NCBI GenBank assembly: GCA_964057225.1
Contig: OZ059895.1
Location: 18,009,688 to 18,073,687, forward strand
Direction: 5' to 3'
DNA from: Auanema rhodensis
Taxonomy: Eukaryota; Nematoda; Chromadorea; Rhabditida; Rhabditidae
Length of the DNA: 64,000 nt
Of this stretch, positions 15,935 through 29,300 are shown in pieces (the first letter of the stretch is position 1; every line of letters begins with the position of its first letter). The notes beneath the pieces were generated by a model. It saw nothing but the letters and a program-made list of their open reading frames with translations. It did not search any database and had not been told where the DNA came from. The translations under genes were made by a program, and so were the position numbers.

Positions 15935-16127
15935 TTTTTCCGTTTAACATAACGTTGTTCTATGCATTTTTATATGATTTTATATTATTATATTAAGTAT
16001 TTATTTAAAGTATTCCAATTTAATGGGTTATAAATGTGGTGTCTATTCTCTTCAATACTTTTATGATTTACATTCGATACTATATTTAGTATATGTTACC
16101 AAAAGCATTAATTGCTCAGTTTCTAGA

Positions 16128-18742
16128 ATGGAGTCATCGATCTCCAAAGATTGGCATCCAACTGGAAGTCATGATATGAATATTCAAAACTGCGGGTCTT
16201 ACCGTACGTTTATAAACTTCTCGTATAATAGTTTTCCTTTTTTCTCGTTTTAAGGAAACGGTGATATAATTGCGATATGCAGGGATCTCTCCCTTCGTGA
16301 TTTGAGACCCGGAGAGAAATCTGAATCGTTTGTAAAATTAATTCTAGAGGTAAAACAATGATGTTTCAATGAAGAAAAGCATAGTATATTTTTTGCAGAA
16401 AATATTTTATGATCCTAATATAGACCTGTGTTCAATAGTTCAAGCTTCACCGCCATCAACACCTGATCAAACTTACACTCTCATTCGAGATTTGATTCAT
16501 AGCAAATCTGCATTCTTTGAGGTTTTCATTTCTAACGCTATCTTTCTCATTCTGCTTTTCAGACAATTTTTGATGGTTCGGAAACGTTCGCAAATGAATT
16601 ATGGAAAGCAATTTTCTATCAATTAGAGAAATCACATACGGTGTTTTTTAAATTTATTTAAAGATCGCAACATCCTTTTCTTAAGAGTTTTAATGTTTCT
16701 TCTGAAAGCGTTTTGATGACTTGTATCTCTGACTATGTTGTACGTCTACTTCCTTTCGAGCAAGTTCCGACTGAAAGGGCTGCTCCTAAATTGCACAGAG
16801 CCAAAACTCCATTGGATCTTTTTCTTCCAACTTCTCCTGTTTTGAATAGTGTTAAGCTAGGTATATAGGTAAATCTATTTTACATCTTTAATATGTAACA
16901 GTTTAGACTTACCCAGTCGTGAAAGTTTGTCACCTTCCTTACACCCGAGACATTTAACTATATTTTGTAATTTGGTAAATATAATGTGTAACCGACAACA
17001 GTATCCTTCTGCAAATCGTTTAATTGTTGTTAGGTACTAATATAATACTAATTCTTATTCCTTTATGTTTCTAATTGAAATAGTAACTATAACCAATATT
17101 TTGCAGGTATTTACTTAAGCAGTTTCATTCTTTTTGTTTATTTGAGACAACTGATTCCGAGTTGATGGCCATAAAGGTAAATTTAAATTCTTTGAATTAT
17201 ATTAATATATCTTTAGAAAACCATCCATTCGAAGCCTCCGTTTTCATCCGAATTGTATCAATTCCTCTATACATTCCTTGATCAGTGCCCATCTCTCACT
17301 TCTTTGCTTGAACTAATCAGTAAATATTAAACTTTTACTCCTATTTTAACCCCATTTCAGGCGTTTGGAGTACATACTGTAGACCATGGAGATATGTTGG
17401 AAATTCAAATATTCTATTTGAACACACTATGTCATCTTGGATATATTTTGTGAGAAACGAAGAAATATTCTTCCGAATTTTACTAGGAAAAATTCTCAGA
17501 AAGTAACTAGTAGCGATAGTACTCAAAATTAATATTTTTAATATTTAGATTGTCCGAAGCTGATGTCACAATTGATTCCTTGAAGACAATACGAACATTC
17601 ATTGAGTGGTGTTGGAAAGACCCCATGAAAAAAATACTTAGGTATAAATTTCGCGCTTTATCTAAAATATTTTCTTTGAAGAGAGATCAATGTTGATCCT
17701 CGCCAAGCTACACGAAAAGTATTAGATAGTGTATTTACCGTATATAAAGCAAAGTTGGCTGAGTACAAAGCTCTTTCCATGGAAGTGAGTAAATCTGTTT
17801 TAATATTGAAGCATTACCATTTTTCAGAAAAAATCTATGTGGGATATGATCTCAGCTGCTCCAGAAACACCTCGTCTTGCCTCCGCTCGCCAAATCGTAG
17901 ACATCATCAAGCCAATGCTGGAAGAAGGCGATAAGTTTATGTTTACAACTTATGTTACTCCTGCCGATACTTTCATAGAAGAGCCAGTATTGTAATTTAT
18001 TTTCTTTACATCCTCTCTCTGGAGTTGTGTTATTGTTTAGGAACCAAGTATCCCCTAGTACTGCCGTAGCAGATGTTATTTATGATACTCCGAAACGAGG
18101 AAGATTACCTGACCATACTAAAGATCCCACAACAGGTTTTATGTATTTAACACCTTTGGGTCGAGAACAAGTTTTTACAGGAGAAAGGTTTGCAAGTCTT
18201 TCTTTTACTAAGTAATTCCAAATTCTTAGGAAATTCAATTTTAATGACTGTAAAAATTTGCTCCCATCTTGGATTAAATCAGTGCAACCTTACGAGTTTC
18301 CTCCTTTAGTTTATCTCACGCAGAAACTCACAGAACATATTAATGAAAGTGTATTCGGAAAATTTTTGGCTGAACAATATACGAGTAGCTCAGGTTCAAT
18401 TCTTACATGAGATTTTTGAATCCTTATGTTTTGTAGTTCTGGGTCAGTTAGCTAGAATAATTATGGATCCACCATATCCTAATCCACAAAGTCCAGTTCA
18501 ATCTCCAGTATTTTGCCGAACACTTAAACGAACACCTCCTTCATTAAAATTACGGGTAAGTAAATTTTTAAATGACTCAGTTAGCAACTTACTTGTTTTT
18601 TCAGGTTTTTGCTCACTATGGTGTTCTCATTTTGTTTTTAGTTTTCGTCTTATTTATGATGTTTGGATGGCTAACCTTGATTCCTCTCTTTATTTCTTTC
18701 ATGATTGGCACTATGATATGGATAGCAAATCAAGAAGTATAA
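16128..18742 (+). CDS. SMPD4: SMPD4-like (neutral sphingomyelinase 3) tail-anchored protein
   Basis: SMPD4 is an ER/nuclear-envelope protein reported as a Mg-dependent neutral sphingomyelinase. Sixteen exons give 638 aa. Family matches in order: NRLIVVRYLLKQFHSF, VWSTYCRPWRYVG followed by SSWIYFVRNEEIFFRILLGK, then GFMYLTPLGREQV with INESVFGKFLAEQY, and a hydrophobic C-terminal membrane segment (VLILFLVFVLFMMFGWLTLI) before the stop. Human SMPD4 is about 866 aa; the missing part is mainly the N-terminal 200 residues. The start at 16128 is chosen because TTCTAG lies one base before it, as in its neighbours; an upstream in-frame ATG exists at 16023. One junction uses a 45-bp intron at 16641-16685, since the nearer AG gives only 23 bp and breaks the frame. 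Confidence 0.85.
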
Positions 18743-19006
18743 TGTTCAGGATTGTAATCGGCTTTATCGTTGTTATCTTGAATAGAGTATTTGCAATAAT
18801 TCTAATACATTTATAAAAATAAGCTAAACATCAGTTTTTTTTTGAATATGACTCACTCTATTTAAGCTATCGGTGACAGTCTTACTCTCTAATAAATCAT
18901 GACGAGTCTAGTAGTACGAAAGATTTGTATCTTTATGGTTATATATCCATTTTAATATTTAAGATTTTTTTGAAACAAGAATTGTCTATATTTTTAATTT
19001 CAACAG

Positions 19007-20313
19007 ATGGGAAGAGAAGAAGAAGTAGAAGCGGAACGAAAGCAATATGAAAGTGATAATGTTTGGCTAACACGTAAAGCTTTTCTAATGGCCCATTGGG
19101 GTACCGTACCAAAGTAATTGTTTTCTGAAATCTCTTCTGAAATATTATTTTTGAGTGATGAATTGGAATGCCTATCACAACTTTTTATAAATATAAACAT
19201 GATCGGATGCGAATATAGTCCAAATGTGATGGATAAAATTACCAAGTTAGGTTCAGGTATAGCTGAAAAGGTTTATATTATTTTGATTCAAAAACTCTGA
19301 AGACTAAAACAAATTATGTAGGCTCAACGTCTACAAGATGAGAATCAATATGTTAAAGCTTCTCAAGGAAGACAAAAGGCTGAAGAATATAGGCAGAAGC
19401 AACAAGATCAACGAGATGTTGTTCGGTGTTTAGATTGTATTAATATCTTTTTACTTTCATTATTTAGTGCAGAGAAAAAAGGACCAACTGTAGACGAGAA
19501 GTTGAGACAGTTAAAAATTCATATGAAACAGGTATTTTTCTATTCGGGAGAATTTGGAGTAATTTGGAGCAATAGGCTATTGCTGAAACGCCACTGAATT
19601 TGTTGAACATGGCAGGACGTGTCCAACTTCCTTGGCGACTTGATTCCGTAAACGGTGATACTGAACTCAGAGTAAAACACTATATCGCTTTCCGGCATAA
19701 GTAATTATTAATTTTATTATCTATCAACTTTCACTTCACTAAGGTTCCATCATTCAAAAGATGCTGAGCAGATAGCAATAGCATGCGTTGTTGATGGATT
19801 TTTGAACTGTGAACCTGCTTTATCAGTTAGTTTTTCTAAAAAAAACAACTTTTCAATTATATTTTAGGGCGATAACATCACATTTGATAATATAGACCCT
19901 TCTGATTGCTATAAGCATACATTAATCAGAAAACTTCAAAAAGCCCGGCACCATACAGCGAATGCTGGAAATTACAAAGGTTGCTTCCTTAACGATATAT
20001 TAACTTTGTTTTTTTATAGCTCTTCATGATGCATTGGGCAAAGTTGGTTTGCAAGTAGTTCAAAATGCAGTTCACTTACAAGTTATACAAGCTTTCATTT
20101 CGTTAATAATTATGATTATAGGGATGGTCTCAACAAATGGACTTACGTGTTGATGATCTCCTACTGATAAGCAGAACACTGACGAAAAATGAATGTGTTA
20201 AGAGCAAATTGGCAGAAGCAGTTGATGATATGTGCAAGACAGTGTGCGATTACCTTCGCCGTGGTAATATCAATATTGAGGATTCGGGATCAGGCCTCCG
20301 TCTTGTCCTCTAA
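19007..20313 (+). CDS. XTBD-domain protein (PAXT-1/CDKN2AIP-like XRN2 partner)
   Basis: XTBD proteins bind and stabilise the nuclear 5'-3' exoribonuclease XRN2. Nine exons (19007-19113, 19156-19270, 19322-19425, 19468-19531, 19576-19700, 19744-19825, 19868-19979, 20020-20069, 20122-20313) give 316 aa. The XTBD is N-terminal (about 15-85): NVWLTRKAFLMAHW, LECLSQLFININMIGCEYSP and VMDKITKL match the conserved W..R..F and GC.Y..VMDK pattern. A Gln/Glu/Lys-rich stretch follows, then a domain of about 170 residues I cannot name with confidence. The ATG directly follows CAACAG. It is last in the + cluster, 265 bp after SMPD4-like. C. elegans paxt-1 is the likely counterpart by domain, not by a full alignment. 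Confidence 0.8.
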
Positions 20314-20420
20314 GACTCGCTGTGTTTTCATGAAGTATTCGCATTACTCAATTTCAATAAATTTCATATATATCTCTATTAACAAAAAAAACGTAACAAT
20401 ATACACAACAAGTTTCTGAC

Positions 20421-23003
20421 TCAATCAGATAATTCATCGGATGTGACTTGCCTAGCAAAGTTATCCGCAACGACATGTTGAGCTAATTCTTTTAAATAAT
20501 CCGGAACAGAATCACAAGCCTGAATAAGCTGTAGATCTGTCTTCCATTTCTAAAAGTTCAGATATACAGGAACAGATCAGAAAACAGCATTACATTTTTT
20601 TTTATTATGAAGCTTTCATTGGTATTGGCTTCATCGTCTTCACTATCCAGAGTAACACACTCCACCGGCTTCTTTACTGGAGTGATCATTTGGATTTCAT
20701 CGTCTTCATTGTCAGAATTTTTCTTTTTCTAAAAAAAAATTTTTGTTAATTTAAAAAATTTTTCTAAAACAAGAATATGAATAACTTTGTGTAATTCGAC
20801 AAAAAATTTACCTCAGCTCTTACAGATTCATCTATTCCCGTATCTCTATTTTTCTGTAACTTGTTTGCTCATTATTCTTGAAAAAGATAAAAATAAAATC
20901 ACCTTCCTCGCCGGAGATCCAGGAGATTCCGGTCTCCGACGTATCCTTTCATTCTCTGTTTGCGATGTATTATGTGTTTGCTCTTCATGTGTTCCTCCAC
21001 ATGAAGAGGTAGCATTACTATTATTAAACTCAGGAACTTTAGAGTGAATCAATGCTTCCTGTAGAATTGAATTTTTAAATTTTCATCTTATATGATACTT
21101 ACTATGTGTGCTCTAACTGTATCGGAACCGATAGCATTAACTGAAATCAGAAAAATTATAAATTATGAGTACATTGAAACAAACTAATGTTTCGACATAT
21201 CTGAACTTTAGAAGCTTGCACAAGTATATATTTTTCTTCGTGCTTCACAGCGATGAAAAAAATCCTAAATTAGTGTTAAGAGAAGATTAATATTTTTAAA
21301 AAAATAACTTGTACCTGAGGAAATTCAAGGAGTAACAAATATAAAAAAACATTGTATTAAAAAATACACTCCGCAATAAATCTGGAGAATATCCCTTTTC
21401 AGCTAATTCATCTATGAAATGAACTGAAAAAAACTTTCATGAACAAACGGATTGCACAATATTACCAGAAACAACATTAGGACACGGATCCAACGAACAA
21501 AACAACTTATTATGGTTCCACTCCTTAAGTGAAATGTGCAATTTTTTTTGTGATGACATCAAATTTACACTGAAACCGTTAATTTTGAGAAGCTTTTCGG
21601 GCTTTAAGAAATACTAACTGAGGAAAAATTTCAGAACTCATTCCTTTGCGAAATACAGATGTACATATTTGAAGTATGTTAAAAGGCATAAACCTGAAAA
21701 TCATATCATATCATGAATACAAGTTAGTTATATTACGGTACTGATGAGCGCAAGTGATATAAGAAGTGATCCAGTGATTTGCATAATGATGTAATCACTG
21801 CACTTTCAAATCCTACACAATATCCTTTTAATTTCACTTTTCTGAAATGGTTTATAATTATTTCTAAAATTGTTTAAATGAACTCACTTATCTTCATCTA
21901 AACGATCATACAATTTTGTTCCTATTACTTTTCGAATTAATTTGAAAATATCCCCCGAAGTACAAGCCTATAGTTTGAAATTACTCAGGTATTTTAATAG
22001 ATGCTCAAACCCTCAAAACAGGAAAGTCGTGTTTAGCTATATCCTGATACGAACTACGGTTCGGAATTTTCACAAGACTGCTTAAATAAAATACCTCATC
22101 GTCAAGAGGAGCTAAATTTAAAATATTGATAATTCCGTTCATTACTCAACACTATATACTATCTGATGCTAGCTGACCATCCTTGAATTTGATTTTTTCT
22201 TCATTCTTGACCTTCCAATTATTAGTAAAACTAATAAATTTTCTGAAAGAAACTCCACTCATGGCGAACTTTCAAGTAATCTACCTCAAGAATCCAATCA
22301 AGTAATAAAATAGGAAAAAATTTCGGGAATTTAACATATCTGTGCATTTTTCAGTTTTTTTGCTGATTACTTCCTCTGCAGAAAAATAAAGTAAACCTTA
22401 ATAAAAAAATTGTATAGGAGATACCTGCATATTGTCCGAAACCTTTAAGAACGGGTACAACATCAGAAGGATTTGACAATATAAAATTAGATAAAAAATG
22501 AGAAACCCCAAAAATATCAACAGCAGAATGTGTAATGCAGTACTCAGACTCATTTAGTAAATGTTTCATTGTTAAGGAGAAAAACTTTTTTAACTTTTGA
22601 TCTAGTAAACTGAAAGATTCATTATAAATATTGTAAATGAGAAATTACTTACTCCTCTGTGTTATTTAGAATTTTTAGTAATTGTTCTTTTTTTCCAAAA
22701 ATGCAGGAATGATATCTTTTAAAAATTCTCTATAATGAATTACTACTAATAAAATAAATCGATTAAAGCGCGTACAGTTAAAGAAAATAAATGGGAGAGT
22801 AAACGAGCTGAACAATGCTTCATAACTTTCAACCCGAATATTTCAATTGTTAAAGCCTCTATTGGAGCATCCAAAACCTGAATTTGAAATTATTTTTTTG
22901 ATAGTAAGTAAACGCTAGAAACCATATCGAACGTTGAATCTATTGCAGCACTATTGCTCAAATTAAATAAAGAAGTTTCTCTGTGGCTTTTTTTGGAGCT
23001 CAT
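20421..23003 (-). CDS. Unrecognised multi-exon protein of about 595 aa, mostly helical
   Basis: I do not recognise the family. Manual splicing of about 18 short exons gives one continuous frame from ATG 23003 (preceded by GTTCAG and one base) to TGA 20421. Residues 1 to about 440 are rich in Leu, Ile, Phe and Lys and look like an alpha-helical repeat fold (HEAT-like is possible but unproven). From about 440 to the end it becomes hydrophilic: a Ser/Thr/Asn-rich stretch, RRRPESPGSPARK (basic, with two SP sites), an acidic patch, and VECVTLDSEDDE, which looks like a SUMO-interacting motif (hydrophobic core plus acidic run). This suggests a nuclear regulator. It lies 336 bp downstream of the TRPM stop on the same strand. 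Confidence 0.7.
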
Positions 23004-23339
23004 TCTGAACAAAATAAAATAAAATCAAGGAAGCACATTAGAGAGCAAATATACTGTTGTATAATTTTAACATTTGATGGAAAACAATTAAATAGTGAAA
23101 ATAAAGCATTTATGCAGCATATTTTTCAAAAGATTTAGCACAATTTGATAATATTCAAAATGAAAAACATGCTAAACACGGAAAATTAACAATCTGATAA
23201 AAACGACTAGAAAGCTCTTGAGAAAATTATCTGATAAAGACATGAAACAATATGAGCGTTAGTAGGAGGAAACCCGTTATAATTACCAGAAAATTATTCG
23301 AGGCTACTAATAACCTCATGGAATTTTCTACAAGCAAAA
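23004..23339. other. Spacer between the TRPM stop and the next gene
   Basis: AT-rich sequence of 336 bp between two minus-strand genes, with no coding signal on either strand. The spacing is within the range seen inside nematode operons but also fits a separate promoter. Confidence 0.4.
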
Positions 23340-26300
23340 CTACTGATCCACTGTATTCATAGATATTCTTCCTGATGTTGATGCCCTGCGTGAAGAGACA
23401 GGGTTTGCACACTCATCCACAACTGAGCACTAAGAATATGGAAATTCAAATTTAAAAAAAAAAAAAGACTCAAACCTTAAGGTCATCACTACTTTGATGA
23501 CTTATTATCCTTCGTTCTTCTACTTCTTCATTCTCAGATAATACGTCAGTTAGTTCACAATCAGCAAGGTCTTCTTCTTCTCGTTTTTTACTAACCTGAA
23601 CAAGACAAATGCGAAAATAATATTTCAAAAAAAGAAAATACTTCGTTTAATTCCTTTCTTCTCTCTTGGACAACATAACGAGAAGGAGAAGGGACTCTAA
23701 CTACATTTTCAATTTCCGAATGAGCACCTTCAGAATCAGGAGAACCCTATAAACAATTGTAAAACATTGGTTCAGGAAGCTTTGAAAATTTATATACCGG
23801 TCTATCACTACTGTGTGATCGAAGACCTAGATGACGACGATCACGGGGATCAAACGCGATAGAATCAGTAATAGAAGTATATTCCTCATGTCTTTGTCGT
23901 CTTTTCGATCTAAAACATGGGATAGTAGGGCGTTACAAATGCAAATTGCGTACATCGTTTTTGCGGCAGATTGTTCCAAGGATAATTGTGAGCTGAAACG
24001 TAATTGAGAAGCAACTGGATCAGGAGAAAGTAAAGCATCATCGGTTGACTGAGCACCTGGTACTAAACTCAATATGATTAGAAAAGGGACGAAATATCTA
24101 ACCACAGAATGTATTTGTACGTGGTCTTCTTTGAGTAATCGGCAGTGGCGCAATTCTTTCAACTGAATAAGCAAGATGTTCTGTTACCTAAATAAAAATA
24201 CTTTACTACCAAAATAATAATTTTTAAATACAATTTCCAAAGGACGATTTTCTGGTGCTGGACTGTAAGGCGGACGAATTGTTGATGTTTGTTGGGCAAC
24301 CAGACTCTTGATCAAGTCTAGCATTTCTTCCTGTATATGGTATATTGTTAAATGAAGAAACATGAAACCCAACCTGATTCTTTTCAATACTTAATAGACG
24401 GTTATCCATTTCTCCCATAGCTTCTCTTAAAACGCTCTCCTTAGCGGTTAAATCATTGATTCTACTCAAGATCATATCAGTTCTGAAGATTACAAGACGT
24501 AGTGTTGAATGTTTACTTGATTTACCTTTCCGCCGTGCGATGTATTCGTTCTTCGCTGCTTGTGTTTTTCGTATGTTCTTTCTCTCTAGCTAGATCATCC
24601 ATACAATCTTCTTCAAAGTCATGAAGTTTTTCGACTTGATCTTTATCCAAAAATAGTTCTAAACAACATCCTAATAAACACTGAATGTCAAAGAACTTAC
24701 TTAATGAGAAATCAAACACATTTCGATCTTTCTCCGATGATGTATCAATACTGTTGCGATTGCATCGCCATTGTACATACTTACATAACATTCTTGCATG
24801 ACTAATTGGGGTTAATGGTGGAGGAAAGATCGGGGTACTTTCATACTCCATAACCTGAAACATTTTCGTGTTTTTTCTCTAAGTCTGAGAGCAAATTCTT
24901 TACTTGGCGATATCTTTGGAATAGCCAAATTTGTTGAGCAACTTCATCAGTTTGATCGAAAATATGACTGAAAAGAGACATGATCGAAGTTCTAGTAAGA
25001 AAAACAAACTTGAAAATGGCAATAAGCATACTCATCAACAAAATATTAGCAATCAGTAAGAAGAAAGTCATAAGTATAGGTGGAATCCAATGGCCAGTAA
25101 CACAACTTATACCATTATCACTTGTCATATTAACCGGATTCCGATTCTCGAGGTGAGCATCCCAAGCTAAATTATGACAAGACTTTAGTGGATTGACCAC
25201 ACAGAATAATAACTATACCATCATCTCCACATGTATCAATCTCATCTGCGTACACTTCTCCATACAGCATGAAGTATGGTTTATAGAATATATTGCGAAC
25301 CAATATCCAGTGCCATTCTTCGTTAGGATAAGTGATAGACTGCCTGGCCAATCCAAATGCTAATAGCGATACAACTAGTATTACAATGATATAAGACATA
25401 TTAAGAACCTAGAAATATGATTAATTACGTTTGCTTATGCGGGGTTGATTTCATACCATTTTTCCAGCCATCGTAATGTAAGGACCCAACCGAGGATGAA
25501 CACTCATGTAATCAAGCAGTTTCATTGTCCATAACACTGAGTTACAAGCTAGAACAACTCTGCCATAAGCGATCACACTGTAAAAAAAACTGTTAATTAA
25601 AACTACTTATTTGGAATTTACCCAAACGTTCGCATACCAAATCCAACGATGTAAGAAATAACAGCAGCCATAGTTATTGTATTCCAATAATTAAAAAAGA
25701 AATATTTCACCTTCTGGTCAAAAGCATGCATATCCGACATAATAAACTTAAACAATTCAAAATTTAACATATAATTAGCCCATTATCAAACTTTTCGAGT
25801 ATGCTCCAAACCAAAAGCTATAACGTAAGCAAACAGTCCCCACTCCAACCAAGTAGGCTCCAAAGGAGTTCTAAACAATAATATAGATAAAGAATTGGAT
25901 GAAATATAAATATACCGAATTAGAAGAACATAAGTAAAGCAAGCTAAGAATAAACAGAATGATAAAGTCCAAGCCCAGAAGGTTGTAATCGGAGCAGCAT
26001 AGAACTCATACAGTCGTCTTCGGACCTTGATCGGTCGCTAAAACTCGATTCTAGTTAAATACTATAACGTTAGCTGAACAAACCATTCTAGGGATGTTAG
26101 CTCCAACTGCTAATAAAATTGCAGTTTTATCAAATGTAACCTCACTCTGCTTCGTAACTGATAATTTAGTTTTATGGTCATGTAAATTAGCTTAAAATGG
26201 GGCATTTATTATGAAATGTTATTATTGCAAATAAAACATACATTTAGACTCATATAAAGATCCCTTAATGCTTGAATCGCTTTTGTTAATTTGAGGATTT

Positions 26301-29300
26301 TGTCTATATGATGTTAGTCGAGTTCGTTTTCTTACGAAAGAAGGTGGAGTCAATGTTCCACTGTGAGCTAAGAAGAACGAAAACAAATGTGATCAAAAAG
26401 CCAAAGAAATTACTTCTGTGATGCTTGAAAGTCCCATACTCTCCCTTCTCAACTTTACTTGGATCGTTATGATCAGAATCTTTAGCATCAGCCTTATCCC
26501 TTCGTTTTTTCCGACGACTATGAAATAGCTATAAAATTAAAAAAAAAATATATATATAAACTAAAAAAAATACCGAAGCAATATTCAATGATTGGACACT
26601 GCCATTCGATACACGTCTGCTTCTACGAGTTACTTCCTTTTCTGATTGTATTCCCTGGAACAAGAAAAAAAAGTAATTCGCTATTCAGGAAACAATACTT
26701 CATCGTCATCATCGTCGTAACTACTAGATGAACTGTCATCGGAAGAGCTTGAACTTGAGCTCGAGGAACTGCTGCTCTCATTAATGTCATGCTCGTGTTC
26801 AGCCGCTGTCTATATCAATTGTTATTAAGCTTTTCAATTATTCACTGTTAACCTGAGGTTGATTTAATAATTCTTCTCTTGTTTTGAACTCTAGCATAAG
26901 AATAGACGGTGGAAATAATAACCCGCATATTACTTTGATATTAGAATGACTGAAAAAGAGATAATTTTATGAACAAAAAAATAACTACACCTTCGAATGC
27001 GCAGACCACCATGCCAAAGATCGGCAAGCAAAATTTGACAGCTGTAAAAAACAAAACAAATAAAGATAAAAATAAAAAACAATTTACCACGGATGAGCCA
27101 AGAATTGCTTATTATTAACCATAACAGCAAGTGACAAACAGGTTTGGCAGCCCCAATTGGACAGCTCATATGTCAATAGCTACAAATTCTTATAATATAA
27201 CAATTTACAACAACAAAATACTTGTAATGTTTGAGCATCGTCTTGTTGATAGCAATGTTCTAATAACTCTAAAGAGAGAAGACGAAATTGTCTGAATTGT
27301 GTTAAATTTAAAAATCAAATTATATCGATAAGAACAAACTCTGCATATGTCTTCAATTCTTCACAAATCTCCACTTCAAGATAATCTTCAGCAGCCTCGG
27401 TAGCCATACTTTTATACAATCGGCAAGCAATCAAAGCCTGTAAAAAAGATATAAATACGGAAAGGTTCAGAAAACTCACTTTGGCAAGAGCTTCTTCCCC
27501 ATGTTGCCACATGCACATAGCCATTTCTTGTCTTTTTGTAAGAACAGCCCATATTAGAAGCTCACTGAAGGGATAACGGAATTCAAATTCTTTCGCACAC
27601 GAACCATCAGAATCCGCAGATGACATATCTACAGAACTTATAAGTGTGCAAAACAGTAATTATCTTTACCTTCATCGATCTCACTACAACATTCTTTAGA
27701 ATCACCCATTTTTCCCGATCTTAAAGTTACAGGATTGATAGGGTTCTAAAATATCACATTAATAGCTGTCTAGTATTAAAAAGAACAAACATCTCTTCTG
27801 AAAGCTGTACGCCAAAGAATATGATTACTTAGAGCTCTACTTCCACTAGGTGCAGTGACCATTGTTTCACTTATGCCTAATTGTTCACCAAAGGAAGAAC
27901 CGAATGGTCCAGGATCTGTTGATTGTCGAGATATAGCATCCGAACCCCCACGCGTACGGTCAACTTTCGAAACTAGTTTGCTAAGCTTATTACGTGACTA
28001 AAATCGAATACAAATCGCGATATAAAGAACAATAAATTACCCTATATTTCTTCATAAATTTCGAATATTTTGCACGGAATTCCTGAGTTGTATATGACGA
28101 TTTGTAAGCATTACCCATAAGCTTTTCTAAAACCATACCGATATGAGGAAGTCTGTAAAGATGATCGTCGAAATAATACTATAATAACTTAGACTCTTAC
28201 TTATAACGATACCCTTGTTTTATTTTAACCACATCTCGAACTATATAATACAGTGTATTAGGCGGTCCTTTATCCTGAAACCAACTTAAAATAAAACTAT
28301 AATTCAACTCAATGTTACAGTATTATAAAGATCTTCCAGTCGACCAATTGTTAGAAACTTTTGCATACTGACTCCATTTTGAAGTAATACACGAACAAAA
28401 TCGACTCTATCATGAATGAGAGCTTCCATCATTGCGTTGAATAATGCTGCCTGAGGCCATTCCTAAAGATGCTCATATAGGAATACAAAAATTTCCCATC
28501 AAACCTGTCCACCAGTAAAAATATCCGAACGTGCAATATCTACACGATTCCATGCCAAGGCTAGCGAGAGTTGATCAGCAGCTGACAAATTTTGACCCTA
28601 AATCAGTAGTGTAACTCTTTGATCAAAAACTATGAAAACTTTAAGAAGGGCAGTCAATATAGCGTAATCAACATCGTGCTTTCCCTTTTCACCTAATCGG
28701 AATACCGTCATCTGTAATTACAGTCAGTAAAAATAATGTTTACTTTACATTTTATACCAGATGTTTTTGCTGTGCACACATTATTAGTTCAGAAATTACT
28801 CTATCAGCTCCCGATACCCCACAACCAAATACTTTTTCGACTAAATGAACAAGTTGAGGTCGAACACCTTCGGGTAAACTTCTAAAAAAACAAAAAAAAA
28901 ACTGAACAGGTTATCTTGATCTAACCCATCATCTAGAACAGTTTGGTGAGCAAAAGCCAACAAATCAGCAGCTCTTCCGCTTCCATCGCAGACAACAACT
29001 GGCACACGAGGAACACTGAAGAAAAAAAAGAAAAGTTATCAGCAAAATAGTAATACTTAATACAAACGTACTTAGTAACATAATCCAATACAGATCGAAT
29101 AGTACAGCTACCACCTTCCAAAACTACGCAGACAACTGGAACACTCCTTGTTCCGCCAAATATTTTTTGTTTTTGAGCTATGTAGTTCTCTAACCGTTTT
29201 CGGAGAATAATTTCTGCTCCATACCTGAAAAAGAAAAAGACATAAATTAAACCCGAGACCATATAAACACCTTCCTACAGAACCATTGTCTACCAGCAAA

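Noticed and set aside
16023-16127. In-frame upstream extension of the SMPD4-like gene
   Set aside because: It shows no resemblance to the family, and the acceptor-like TTCTAG directly before the 16128 ATG fits the pattern of the neighbouring genes. It remains possible.
16641-16663. A 23-bp intron in the SMPD4-like gene
   Set aside because: Too short and leads to a stop; the next AG at 16685 gives a 45-bp intron and keeps the frame.
16975-17002. Apparent 28-bp intron in the SMPD4-like gene
   Set aside because: The sequence reads through in frame, so no intron is needed.
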